DNA of 43,847 bases from SIG622 sp045604705 (GCA_045604705.1 JAZUOO010000032.1:1-43847), one strand, 5' to 3'; numbered from the stretch's first letter, positions 22,832-31,685 are shown. The notes: generated from the letters alone by a model not told the origin. Translations and numbers: made by a program.

Positions 22832-24028
22832 TTATGAAATTGATTGTAAACTCTGCTTTACTTCCACATCCATGAGCTTTGCGATGTCATCTGCTATCAT
22901 TTCTGCACCGTTGTTGTGCTTGTCAAAGAATTCAATGGCTTTGTGAAGTTTTTGCATTTTTTCCGCGGAAGCACTCAGTGCTTCTACCGTAAAGCGTATT
23001 TTTTTCGGGGCACTTATAAAATATCCGCACTTTTTTGAATCTATAAACAGACGCTTTGTTGCACTTTCTATAGATGTCCCCGCATAGTCGATTATAACGG
23101 GAGTTCCCATCATAACGCTTTCAAGCACTGCATTGGGACCCGCCTTTGTGATAAAAAGGTCACAGGCACCGTAGAGCTTTGGTGCTTCGTTAACAAATCT
23201 GAAAGGTATGAGCGTTATATTTGGCTTGGTCTTGTCTTTGAGTGCCTCAAGCTCAAGGTAAAGCTCCTCGTTTTTGCCTGCAATGGTACATATGGTCAAC
23301 GGGATGTCACATTCCAGAAGTTCGTATGTAACCTTTTTTGTCTTTGCTTTTGCGTATGCGCCGTCGGCTATGACAACCGCAAATTTATCCTTCGGAATAC
23401 CGAATATCTCTCTGTAGGACTCCTTTGTTCCGACAGAATCGCTTACCGCTTTTCTTGTGGGGTAAAAGGTCTCGAGTATCCTATCTTCGGGGAACTTATT
23501 ACGTATTGCGTCCCTTGTTGCAAGGGGATTGTTGGTATACAGCCGGTCGACTCTGTTATCCCACCAGCCGTGAACATTGTTGTCGGGGCAATAGAGCACC
23601 ACTTTACATGAGGGCTTATAGTTGTTTCTGTATTCTATTCCTGCGTAAAGGGTAAAGTAGTGAGTAAATACAAGCAGATCCGGATCAAGCTTTTTGAATT
23701 CTTCTATTACCGCATGAGTCTGCTTTCTGAACACTGTTTCATGAACGAGCTTCAGTGAATTTTTTGAGCCTCCGATATGCATTGCGCTCATCTGGATCTT
23801 GCCGTAATGGGGAAGCGATGAGTGCATTTTTACCTGATTCACAAGAAATGCTTCGTATTTTTCAAGGCTGGGAACCCCGCTGTCACGCAGTGAATAGTTA
23901 TCTACTATATCAAATTCTGATGCATACTTCTCGTGCAGAGCATCGGAAATTGCCTGTGCGGTAACGATATGTCCTATTCCCGCTTCAACGTAGTCAACAA
24001 CCACAAGTGGTTTTTTTCTTTCTCCCAT
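22832..24028 (-). CDS. MGDG-synthase/UgtP-like glycolipid glycosyltransferase
   Basis: A 398-residue GT-B glycosyltransferase. The N-terminal part (VVVDYVEAGIGHIVTAQAISDAL) resembles the MGDG synthase domain, with a GxGH motif. The C-terminal GT28-like domain holds the nucleotide-sugar motif CDLFITKAGPNAVLESVMMGTPVI. Members transfer glucose or galactose from a UDP-sugar to diacylglycerol at the inner membrane face, making glycolipids or lipoteichoic-acid anchors. The start follows AGGATAAATATT, a moderate site. It ends at a bidirectional terminator shared with mgsA. Acceptor and sugar are not determinable from sequence. Confidence 0.75.
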   Translation of the reverse strand: MGERKKPLVVVDYVEAGIGHIVTAQAISDALHEKYASEFDIVDNYSLRDSGVPSLEKYEAFLVNQVKMHSSLPHYGKIQMSAMHIGGSKNSLKLVHETVFRKQTHAVIEEFKKLDPDLLVFTHYFTLYAGIEYRNNYKPSCKVVLYCPDNNVHGWWDNRVDRLYTNNPLATRDAIRNKFPEDRILETFYPTRKAVSDSVGTKESYREIFGIPKDKFAVVIADGAYAKAKTKKVTYELLECDIPLTICTIAGKNEELYLELEALKDKTKPNITLIPFRFVNEAPKLYGACDLFITKAGPNAVLESVMMGTPVIIDYAGTSIESATKRLFIDSKKCGYFISAPKKIRFTVEALSASAEKMQKLHKAIEFFDKHNNGAEMIADDIAKLMDVEVKQSLQSIS

Positions 24029-24808
24029 ATAATATTTATCCTTTCACCGAAAAATCGGTATAAATGCAAGTACTATTTAAGATTATATCATAAAAGTCAG
24101 AAAAGTCAAACATATTTTTACAAAAATCAAAAATTTATCTTTTTTGCAATAAAAAAATATCCCTCAGAGAAAATTATCTGCAATAATGTACAACCGATCA
24201 TTATTGATTAATAACTGAACAGATGTATTGGGACACATCGTTGATTTGCGGTGTGTGCTTTTTATTGTTCCGCACAGCAAAAGGGATATTTTGCAACAAA
24301 AAGGCATTGCACAAGAACGTACAATGCCAAAATATCAATGAAGATGATTATACAGTCCCATGGTACACGGAAATGAGCGTCTGAAAGCTTACAATGCAGG
24401 AGAGAACTCTGAAATCCTTCTTGAGTATCAGTTTTTCAAGCCCCCGACATTTTAAGTGCAGCCTCAAATATCACCGTTCGTAAATTTACATATTCCGACA
24501 GAAAACTCCGTTCGTTTGATATTGGTGCCGACAAGGTACAGCGAGTTACCGAAGAGCTTCAGCAAAATTTGCGTTTTTCCGACACCGATGAACTTATCGG
24601 GCATCTTCTCTGTGACAATCCTGTTTTTCCATGATTTATTGTTACTGCCGCTTCGGCAAGTCCCATTTTTGCACGTCCGTCCTTTAAAGAAGCTCGCATT
24701 TAAGATAAAGAGTTTATTCTTTGTTTTTATCCTCATCACCGAGGAGTTTTTAGCAGCTGCCATTTATATCTTCCCGATTCTTTCTCTTTGCGGCAAAACT
24801 AATTTATA
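24029..24808. other. 780-bp stretch without an intact gene, decayed coding remnants
   Basis: No intact gene. From about 24360 to 24800 the plus strand carries broken coding-like frames. One piece includes ERLKAYNAGENSEILLEYQFFK and stops at TAA; a shifted frame (24449-24634, 61 codons) includes KFTYSDRKLRSFDIGADKVQRV-type sequence and stops at TGA; further short pieces follow. This looks like a gene broken by a frameshift and nonsense mutations, but the family is not recognised. The opposite-strand frame at 24464-24763 is its shadow. Confidence 0.3.
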
Positions 24809-25582
24809 TTAGTTTAAAATCGCATCAAACACAAGCATCAGACAGAAGCCGACAAGCAGTGAATAGGTTGCACCTCTTTCGCTTCCGTGGGCGTGTGTTT
24901 CGGGTATCATTTCATCGCTTATAACATATAGCATTGTTCCTCCCGCAAAGGCAAGAGCAAAGGGGAGAATCGCAGTTGAAACACTCACTGCAAAGTAACC
25001 GATGAAAGTCCCCGCAACCTCAACAAGTCCGGTTATCATGGCACATATAAAGGTTCTCATTTGTGAGATACCCGCAGCGAGCATAGGCCCGATTATGACC
25101 ATACCCTCCGGGATGTTCTGAAGTGCGATACCCATAGCAATGGTCAGAGCCTGTGACGTATCGCCCGAACCGAAGCCGACGCCTGCCGCAATCCCCTCCG
25201 GAAGATTGTGGATTGCAATCGCAGTCACAAAAAGAATAACCTTGCTGACGTTTGATTCCATAACACGATTTCCGTCGTTCGCCGAAATTCCTGCGAGCTT
25301 ATGGAGATGAGGAACCAGCTTGTCAATGAGATTAAGTGCAAAAGCACCGGCAAATATTCCGGCAACAGTCATTGTAAGTCCGTAAAGCTTACCGCCTGCA
25401 CTTCCGTATTCAAGTGACGGCAATATAAGTCCGAGAATCGCCGCTGCAAGCATTACGCCTGCCGCAAAGGAGAGGACTATATCGCTGAATTTATGGGATA
25501 TATTTTTGAAAAAAAATCCGACAAGAGCACCGAAAATTGTAGCACCTCCGACGCCTATTGCCGTAAGCAACACCATCGTCAT
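24809..25582 (-). CDS. ZIP-family divalent metal transporter
   Basis: A 257-residue membrane protein with eight predicted helices. The two signature metal-site helices are clear: HNLPEGIAAGVGFG and ALQNIPEGMVIIGP. ZIP proteins import zinc, iron or manganese into the cytoplasm; the metal here is not determinable. The start follows TTAGGAGAAAAC, which forms part of an AT-rich palindrome also found before rsmA and the Dabb gene. Lies head to tail behind rsmA on the minus strand, with an 87-nt gap. Confidence 0.88.
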   Translation of the reverse strand: MTMVLLTAIGVGGATIFGALVGFFFKNISHKFSDIVLSFAAGVMLAAAILGLILPSLEYGSAGGKLYGLTMTVAGIFAGAFALNLIDKLVPHLHKLAGISANDGNRVMESNVSKVILFVTAIAIHNLPEGIAAGVGFGSGDTSQALTIAMGIALQNIPEGMVIIGPMLAAGISQMRTFICAMITGLVEVAGTFIGYFAVSVSTAILPFALAFAGGTMLYVISDEMIPETHAHGSERGATYSLLVGFCLMLVFDAILN

Positions 25583-25669
25583 ATGTTTTCTCCTAATATT
25601 AATTAGTACATTTGTGCGTGCAGATGTACTGTATTATTATATGCGTATAACACGTATGGGTTCGTCCGC

Positions 25670-26545
25670 TTATTCAAACAGTACTTTTGCAAGACGTACA
25701 AATTGATCCGCACAGAGCTTTTCACCTCTTATGTCGCCCGGCACTCCCAGGGTATCGGAGATTATTGCAGCAAGCTCATTTTTGTCGCTTGTTTTTATCT
25801 TACCCGAAAGTCCCGAGAGAGCATTGACGAGAGTTTTTCTTCTTTGTCCAAACGCCGCTTTTATGAGGGTGCTTGCTCTTTCGGCGTCCTGCTTGGGATA
25901 TTTTGCAGGATATTCCAGCTTAATTCTCACCACAGCGGAATCTACTTTAGGTCTGGGATTGAAACAGCCTGCGGGAACGTCAAAGAGTTTTATCACACTG
26001 CCGTAAAGTCCGATTTCTGCGGTAATTGAGCCGTAGTCCACCGAATCCGGCTTGGCGCACAGTCTTTTTGCTACCTCTTTCTGCACCATAACTGTAATGT
26101 AGCGGAAACCGCAGCATTCCTCAATGAGCTTCATGATAACGGGAGTTGTAATATAATAAGGAAGATTTGCACACACGGATACAGGATATTTTCCGTCTTC
26201 GGTTATTCCCTTTACAAACTCGGGGAGATTCACTTGCATGATGTCCTTATTTGTGACCGTGACGTTATCGAAACCCGCAAGGGACTCTGCAAGAATTGGG
26301 ATAAGATTCTCATCTATCTCCACTGCTGATACACTTCTGAATCTTTTGGCGAGCTCTTTTGTCAGTATGCCTGCACCGGGACCTATCTCAACTATGACCT
26401 CGTTCTTTTTACCGTTCTCCGGAAACTCACCCTCGGTACAATTTTCTGCTATTCTTGCGGGAATTTTGGGATCATAAAGGAAGTTCTGCCCGTATTTTTT
26501 CTGGAATTTGAAATTGTGCTTTTGAAGTAAATCCTTGTTGCTCAT
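25670..26545 (-). CDS. rsmA: 16S rRNA (A1518/A1519) dimethyltransferase
   Basis: A 291-residue KsgA/RsmA enzyme that dimethylates two adenosines in helix 45 of 16S rRNA late in small-subunit assembly. Motifs: KKYGQNFLYDP at the N-terminus, SAM-binding VEIGPGAGILTKEL, and the catalytic NLPYYITTPV. The C-terminal FNPRPKVDSAVVRI region is also typical. A TTAGGAG site precedes the ATG. Loss in other bacteria gives kasugamycin resistance; nothing here suggests loss of function. Confidence 0.95.
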   Translation of the reverse strand: MSNKDLLQKHNFKFQKKYGQNFLYDPKIPARIAENCTEGEFPENGKKNEVIVEIGPGAGILTKELAKRFRSVSAVEIDENLIPILAESLAGFDNVTVTNKDIMQVNLPEFVKGITEDGKYPVSVCANLPYYITTPVIMKLIEECCGFRYITVMVQKEVAKRLCAKPDSVDYGSITAEIGLYGSVIKLFDVPAGCFNPRPKVDSAVVRIKLEYPAKYPKQDAERASTLIKAAFGQRRKTLVNALSGLSGKIKTSDKNELAAIISDTLGVPGDIRGEKLCADQFVRLAKVLFE

Positions 26546-26851
26546 AGTTTCTCCTAATATTTATTAGAGTACGATGCCTGCTATTGTAATGTATACCGTG
26601 TTTTTATTTTGTTATCTGGTCATTCCTTTTATATTATAATATAATAGTGCCGAAAAGTCAAGAAGTAATCGGATTTTAGGTGTGAATCCCGCAAAAATAA
26701 AAGCAACCTCGTTGGCCGCTGACATTGACAGGTAATCGCAGTTTATTTTCCCGAGCAAGATTTTCCATGTATGGAGGCGGGTATTTCTGATCTATTTATC
26801 CAAGGAAAGGGGATACATATACTCCTTTCATATCCCGACGGCGGTGATGTA
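26546..26851. other. Non-coding stretch upstream of rsmA
   Basis: AT-rich upstream region of rsmA, with TATA-like runs near 26630-26645 that could serve as promoter on either strand. No gene is visible. It leads into the holin-like remnant at 26852. Confidence 0.3.
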
Positions 26852-27103
26852 ATGTACATTACGCTTGCACAGCTTATTGCAATATTTACGCTGATTTTCG
26901 CTTTTGCGATATATATTCACAAAAGAAAAAAGTACCGCCAACCAAAGAATGCGGTTAAACTTTTTGCCATATTTCTGAGAGACAACCGTCATCGGAAGTT
27001 TTACTCTGTTTTCATTGTATATCCTTTTGTACATTTGTCAGTAGATGTTCCACACATTTTGTACGTTTCCCGTAATTTTTCCTCCAAAACTCTTGCAAAA
27101 TGA
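26852..27103 (+). CDS. Possible holin-like small toxin gene, reading through into downstream sequence
   Basis: The first ~27 codons (MYITLAQLIAIFTLIFAFAI then YIHKRKK) form one hydrophobic helix with a basic tail. It is preceded by a GGCGGTGAT site. This is the look of the short holin-like/TxpA-type peptides encoded by type I toxin loci in Firmicutes, which usually stop just after the basic tail. Here the frame continues to 84 codons with unremarkable sequence, so the original stop may have been lost. The GAGAGACAACCG motif downstream (26979-26990) resembles sequence found after such genes. Could be chance. Confidence 0.3.
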   Translation: MYITLAQLIAIFTLIFAFAIYIHKRKKYRQPKNAVKLFAIFLRDNRHRKFYSVFIVYPFVHLSVDVPHILYVSRNFSSKTLAK

Positions 27104-27154
27104 AAAAATATATGTTATAATGCAAAAAATTATTTTGCAATGATTTTTGCCGTA

Positions 27155-27398
27155 ACCTCATATAAAAATGGTGCTGCTCGGCTTGATACCGATGACAAAA
27201 CCAATCAGGCTTACGGCATATATCATAAAACACGGAGAATTCTACTATTGACACGGCGAAAACAGAATTGGTGAAAACTATGTTTCCTCCTTAGGCTCAC
27301 AGCTCTCATTCGTGGTTTCCTTTGAAAAGGACGTAAAGTCGGAATACATTTACTTCGGCGACATACGGTGCTACAAGAGTCTTACTCTCGTTGGCTAA
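27155..27398 (+). pseudogene. Remnant of a glycoside hydrolase (GH43-like) N-terminus
   Basis: One frame gives AARLDTDDKTNQAYG, and the next gives IIKHGEFYY, a TGA at 27249-27251, then HGENRIGENYVSS and later GDIRCYKSLTLVG, ending at TAA (27396-27398). Joined and with TGA read as the likely ancestral TGG, this matches the conserved start of GH43-like enzymes (DTDG...INAHGGG...YYWYGEN ... CYSSTDLVNW). One frameshift plus one nonsense codon and no catalytic remainder show it is a dead fragment. A further coding-like piece (IQHNKDENPYIEWNFNRN) follows to about 27500. Confidence 0.4.
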
Positions 27399-27518
27399 TA
27401 ATAAGGAGACCATAGATTGTTACGTACGTTCAAGATACAGCATAACAAGGACGAAAATCCTTATATTGAATGGAATTTTAATCGCAATTCGGCTAATATA
27501 TATTAGGAGGGTGTAAAA

Positions 27519-27809
27519 ATGATAAAACACGTAGTATGCTTCAAGCTCAAGGATGCAAGCGAGGAAAACTGTAAAAAGGCGGCGGATATTCTTCTTTCCA
27601 TGAAGGACAACATAGACTATATTAAGGACATTGAAGCAGGTGTTGATTTTCTTCACTCCCCCAGATCCTACGATGTATTTCTTTCGGTAGTTCTTGAAAA
27701 CGAGGAAATGCTGGATGTATATCAGAAAGACAAGTATCATTGCGATGTAGTAAAAGCTCATATGCACGCTGTTACCGAAAAGAGCGTGAGCCTTGATTTC
27801 AATATCTGA
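27519..27809 (+). CDS. Dabb (stress-responsive A/B barrel) domain protein
   Basis: A 96-residue single-domain protein: the start MIKHVVCFKLK and the later AHMHAVTEKSVSLDF fit the dimeric ferredoxin-like Dabb family. Family members bind small hydrophobic ligands or stabilise partners, and most have no defined role. The start is fixed by TTAGGAGGGTG. That site overlaps an AT-rich palindrome (CTAATATATATTAG) resembling the ones before rsmA and the ZIP gene. It stands between decayed sequences on both sides. Confidence 0.75.
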   Translation: MIKHVVCFKLKDASEENCKKAADILLSMKDNIDYIKDIEAGVDFLHSPRSYDVFLSVVLENEEMLDVYQKDKYHCDVVKAHMHAVTEKSVSLDFNI

Positions 27810-28404
27810 ATTTGAGGTTACCTGAGCGACAAAGACAAGGCGTTTTTCACCAAAATTGCAAAATTCGGCACAACTGCGACACTACACAATTTGTATCGGC
27901 GATGTTACATCCGACCTGAGGAATTTACAAAATGGTAGTTTTGAAATACGAGCGCATCACAACTGTCGCTAACCCAACGGAGTGCATTTGTCGCTCCGTT
28001 TTGCTTTGCCGCAAAGTGCGGAAATATACAGGCACTCTTTTCAAATTCATACAAAGCTTCGCAATTCTCCGAGCAGCCTTATTTTCAACAATTTAATTGT
28101 CATAAAAAACAACGTGTACCCCATAACAAGGCTACACGTCAGCTCAATTTTTAATTACTTTTAGCCGCTTTCATATCAAATGCCCCTACCGAAGCAAGTG
28201 GTAGAAGCATCGGAGTTTCCGTTTGCGTTATGGCGAAACAGAGATAAACTTATAGTAAAATTATTTTCTTGAATATTTCAAGTTCAAAAATTTGGAAAAG
28301 AACAATAAAACATCCCATTTTTACAAAGACAGCAAACTTGTTACATGAAGGCTTTGCTCCAACTGTCGGATTTCATAAAAGCAAGCGATAATTTTCGGTT
28401 GTTT
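27810..28404. other. 595-bp stretch without an intact gene
   Basis: Only scraps are visible. A 43-codon plus-strand frame (27814-27944) includes YLSDKDKAFFTKIAKFGTTA and ends in TAG, looks coding but has no start. A 7-bp stem ACGTGTA/TACACGT lies near 28112-28139. The rest is AT-rich and featureless. It may hold the downstream edge of spoVAC's transcript on the minus strand. Confidence 0.25.
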
Positions 28405-28881
28405 TCACGAAGCCGTACCTTTGACAAGCTGTACAGTCCAATAAATTATTCCGTATATCACGCTTGCCGCACTGCCGTAGACTATAACGGGTCCCGCTAT
28501 GGAAAACATTCCCGCACCAACGCCTTTTATGAGTCCCTCGGGTTTACCGTCAATGGCACAGGAGCATACGGAATTGGCAAAGCCCGTTATGGGAACAAGC
28601 GTGCCTGCACCTGCTTTAGAGGCTATTTTTTCGTAGATTCCGAAGCCTGTGAGAAGACATGAAAGAAACACCAATGTTATGGGTACAAGTATTTTGGTGG
28701 TTTCTTCGTTGGCACCGAAATATTTATATATGTCATGCAGTCCCTGTCCTATTGTGCAGATGATTCCGCCGATTGTAAAGGCGTAGAGGCAGTCCATGGG
28801 CAGGTTGGATTTAGGGGCATGGGATTCGGCAAATTTGCGAAAAGCTTCTTTTTCGGTTTCGGTGAATTTTCTTTTTGACAT
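28405..28881 (-). CDS. spoVAC: Stage V sporulation protein AC
   Basis: A 158-residue membrane protein with the SpoVAC pattern: a charged N-terminus, YAFTIGGIICTIGQGLHD, LLTGFGIYEKIASKAGAGT, PITGFANSVCSCAIDGKPEG and VGAGMFSIAGPVIVYG. In Bacillus, SpoVAC is a mechanosensitive channel in the spore inner membrane for dipicolinic-acid release and uptake. The usual partners spoVAD and spoVAE are not next to it: upstream is a divergent MBOAT gene and downstream is decayed sequence. AAGGAAC precedes the ATG. Confidence 0.9.
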   Translation of the reverse strand: MSKRKFTETEKEAFRKFAESHAPKSNLPMDCLYAFTIGGIICTIGQGLHDIYKYFGANEETTKILVPITLVFLSCLLTGFGIYEKIASKAGAGTLVPITGFANSVCSCAIDGKPEGLIKGVGAGMFSIAGPVIVYGSAASVIYGIIYWTVQLVKGTAS

Positions 28882-28964
28882 TTCAGATGTTCCTTTCTGT
28901 ATTATAAATGTCTGACACTTTTTACGTAAATATATTTTTCACATTAATTTTATCTTTAGGTATT

Positions 28965-28993
28965 TACATTTTTGTCGATTGATGATATAATAT
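28965..28993 (+). promoter_or_regulatory. SigA-type promoter for the MBOAT gene
   Basis: TTTACA (28965-28970), a 17-bp spacer and TATAAT (28988-28993), 43 bases before the ATG at 29036, which follows CGGAGG. Confidence 0.7.
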
Positions 28994-29035
28994 AAATGTT
29001 GGAATTTTTCATTTTTCGCTTATTCGGAGGCTGAA

Positions 29036-30481
29036 ATGGTTTTTTCAAGTTTGTTTTTTCTGTATATATTTTTACCGCTGAATTTAATTTTATACTTTCT
29101 GCTTCCGGGTATGGGTGCTAAAAATGCAGTTCTGCTTTTGTTCTCACTGTTTTTCTATGCCTGGGGCGAGCCTGTTTTTGTGTTTGTCATGCTTGGTACG
29201 GCTTTGCTGGACTATACGCACGCAAGGTTTATCGAAAAGCACAGAGGCAAGACGGCTGCGAGAATTTCCGTTATTCTTGCGGTGGTGACGGATATTCTTA
29301 TTCTCGGAAGCTTTAAGTATCTTGGGTTCTTTATTGATAATATCAATGTACTTCCCTTTATTGAGCTGCCCAAGCCGAACATAGGTCTGCCGATTGGTAT
29401 ATCCTTTTACACGTTCCAGACGTTGACTTATGTTATTGATGTTTACAAAGGCAAGGTTGCGGCGCAGAGGAATTATTTTAAGTATCTGCTTTATATCACC
29501 TCATATTTTCAGCTTGTTGCAGGACCTATTGTCAGGTATGAATACTTTGAAAAGGCTCTTGACGAGAGAAAAAGTACCCTTGACGGGGTAACACGGGGCG
29601 TGCAGAGATTTGTTTTCGGACTTGCAAAAAAGGTTATTATTGCCAACAGTCTGGGTGAGATAGTTTCAAGGTATATGGAGAGTTCGGACATTTCATCGCT
29701 GCCGGTGCTTGCAGCGTGGACCGGAATGATTGCCTTTACGCTTCAGCTTTATTTTGACTTTTCCGGCTACTCGGATATGGCAATAGGGCTTGGCAACATT
29801 TTCGGCTTTAATTTTCCGGAAAATTTCAACTATCCTTATATTTCAAGGTCGGTTTCCGAATTCTGGAGAAGATGGCATATGACGTTGGGGGCGTTCTTCA
29901 GGGATTATGTTTATATTCCGCTTGGCGGCAACAGGAAAAGAGTTTATCTGAATCTTTTTATAGTGTGGTTTCTTACGGGGCTTTGGCACGGTGCAAGCTG
30001 GAATTTCGTTCTTTGGGGACTTTATAACGGACTGTTTATTGCGATTGAAAGATTTTTCAAAAACAGGCGTGCAGACAGTCAGGAATCCGAGGCAAAGTCA
30101 AACGGAATTGTTTCGGTTCTGTCGCACATCTACCTTGTTTTGTGTGTGAATTTCGGGTTTGTGCTCTTTAAATTCACCAATACTTCAAGACTTTTTGAGT
30201 ATATCAAGGTGCTTTTCGGTATCGGCAACAGACCCCTTGTGACAAGAGATTTTGTGGTGGATCTGTCAAATAACTTTATTTTGTTTATTATTGCGATAGT
30301 AATTTGTATGCCTTTGTATAAGGTGATGGAGAAATTTGCGGCACTTCTTGAAAAGGATTCCGCTGTATCGGTCACATCCGTCGGAGTCTTGAGGATACTG
30401 TTCACGGCAGTTGTCACGGTGGTCAGCACCATGCTTCTTGTGGGTAACAGCTTTAATCCGTTCCTGTACTTTGCATTCTGA
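29036..30481 (+). CDS. MBOAT-family O-acyltransferase (AlgI/DltB-like)
   Basis: A 481-residue polytopic membrane protein. The signature region SEFWRRWHMTLGAFFRDYVYIPLGGN is followed by the catalytic-histidine segment FLTGLWHGASWNFVLWG. This family moves acyl groups (often acetyl) across the membrane onto polysaccharides or wall polymers and usually works with a secreted AlgJ/SGNH partner. No such partner is adjacent: the next gene is parB, 36 bases after its stop. The substrate is therefore unknown. CGGAGG precedes the start. Confidence 0.88.
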   Translation: MVFSSLFFLYIFLPLNLILYFLLPGMGAKNAVLLLFSLFFYAWGEPVFVFVMLGTALLDYTHARFIEKHRGKTAARISVILAVVTDILILGSFKYLGFFIDNINVLPFIELPKPNIGLPIGISFYTFQTLTYVIDVYKGKVAAQRNYFKYLLYITSYFQLVAGPIVRYEYFEKALDERKSTLDGVTRGVQRFVFGLAKKVIIANSLGEIVSRYMESSDISSLPVLAAWTGMIAFTLQLYFDFSGYSDMAIGLGNIFGFNFPENFNYPYISRSVSEFWRRWHMTLGAFFRDYVYIPLGGNRKRVYLNLFIVWFLTGLWHGASWNFVLWGLYNGLFIAIERFFKNRRADSQESEAKSNGIVSVLSHIYLVLCVNFGFVLFKFTNTSRLFEYIKVLFGIGNRPLVTRDFVVDLSNNFILFIIAIVICMPLYKVMEKFAALLEKDSAVSVTSVGVLRILFTAVVTVVSTMLLVGNSFNPFLYFAF

Positions 30482-30516
30482 ATATAATTTTACACTTTTC
30501 GAAAGGAAATAAGAAA

Positions 30517-31479
30517 ATGGCAAAAAGAAGCGGACTCGGAAAGGGACTTAATGCTCTTTTCGACGATAATATGATAACAACTCCCGACGAGACTGTTGGA
30601 GAGGCAGTAACAAGCGTGAGAATATCCGACATTGAGCCTGACAAGACTCAGCCGAGAAAGATATTCGAGCCGGAGGCACTTTCAACACTTGCGGATTCGA
30701 TTTCAAGGCACGGTATCCTACAGCCTATTGTGGTAAGACGTCCTGAGGATGAAGAATTGCAGGAGGGCGAGGGGACGGTTGCGAAGATACTTCGCGGAAA
30801 ATACAAGATAGTTGCAGGTGAAAGGCGCTGGAGAGCTGCAAAGATGGCAGGGCTTACGGAGGTTCCGGTAATAGTAAAATCCTTTACCGAGAAGGAAGCG
30901 GCGGCTATAATGCTTGTCGAGAATCTTCAAAGAGAGGATCTTAACCCTGTAGAGCAGGCGACGGGTCTTCAGAGACTTATGCAGGAGTTTGAGCTGACAC
31001 AGGAGGAAGCGGCACAGATAGTCGGTATTTCAAGACCTGCGCTTTCAAATGCACTTCGACTTCTCAGTCTTCCCAAAGATACGCTTACACTTCTTGAGGA
31101 CGGCTCTATCACCCCCGGTCATGCGAGGGCACTTCTTGGACTTGGCAATGCCGAGCTTATTGACAAGTGTGCAAAGAACGTATTTGAAAAGGATTTATCC
31201 GTAAGAGATACCGAAAGACTTGTAAAGCTGACACTTCGTGAGCTGGAAGAAAAAGAGGAAGTGGAAAAGAAGAAATCCGACAAGACCGAAAAGGCGGGTG
31301 CGGCATATATAGGCAAGATTGAGAGCAGTGCGACCTCTATTCTCGGCAGACGTGTAAAGATTGTCGGCAATGCAAAGAAGCCCGGTGAGGGTAGACTTGA
31401 GTTGCATTATTATAATAATAAGGACTTGGAGGATTTGTTGAAGTCTATCTGCGGAGACAATGTTTTTCCGGAAGACTGA
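30517..31479 (+). CDS. parB: ParB/Spo0J chromosome-partitioning CTPase
   Basis: A 320-residue ParB. It begins MAKRSGLGKGLNALF, the motif that stimulates ParA ATPase. The CTP-binding N-domain shows GERRWRAAKMAG and ENLQRED, followed by the helix-turn-helix LTQEEAAQIVGISRPALSNALRLL and a C-terminal dimerisation domain after a charged linker (residues ~235-265). It loads at parS sites and organises the origin region. A parA/soj gene normally precedes it; here MBOAT does. No full parS was found in the window, only a half-site at 36334-36343. Confidence 0.93.
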   Translation: MAKRSGLGKGLNALFDDNMITTPDETVGEAVTSVRISDIEPDKTQPRKIFEPEALSTLADSISRHGILQPIVVRRPEDEELQEGEGTVAKILRGKYKIVAGERRWRAAKMAGLTEVPVIVKSFTEKEAAAIMLVENLQREDLNPVEQATGLQRLMQEFELTQEEAAQIVGISRPALSNALRLLSLPKDTLTLLEDGSITPGHARALLGLGNAELIDKCAKNVFEKDLSVRDTERLVKLTLRELEEKEEVEKKKSDKTEKAGAAYIGKIESSATSILGRRVKIVGNAKKPGEGRLELHYYNNKDLEDLLKSICGDNVFPED

Positions 31480-31583
31480 GAAATAGTCAAGAATTACGGT
31501 TGAAATCTGCGATTTTTTCGGTTTGATTTTGAATTGGTAGTTCAAAATTTTATGGTTTGAGCTTTTGATTGGTATATTTGTTT

Positions 31584-31613
31584 AGCCTCGGCTTTATTGT
31601 CGGGGCTTTGATT
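31584..31613 (+). terminator. Terminator downstream of parB
   Basis: AGCCTCG (31584-31590) pairs with CGGGGCT (31601-31607), with a G-U pair, followed by TTGATTTTT. It lies about 100 bases after the parB stop. The rest of 31480-31789 contains only this and the opposing terminator. Confidence 0.65.
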
Positions 31614-31647
31614 TTTGGTTGTTGCTTCTTAATTTGCATAAGCAAAG

Positions 31648-31685
31648 AAAAAACCCGATGTGGACTTTTGTAAATCCATATCGGG
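31648..31685 (-). terminator. Terminator of the dapA-dapB-lysA operon
   Basis: On the minus strand, an 11-bp stem (31675-31685 with 31654-31664, one G-U pair) is followed by TTTTTT. It lies about 105 bases beyond the lysA stop and faces the parB terminator. Confidence 0.75.
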
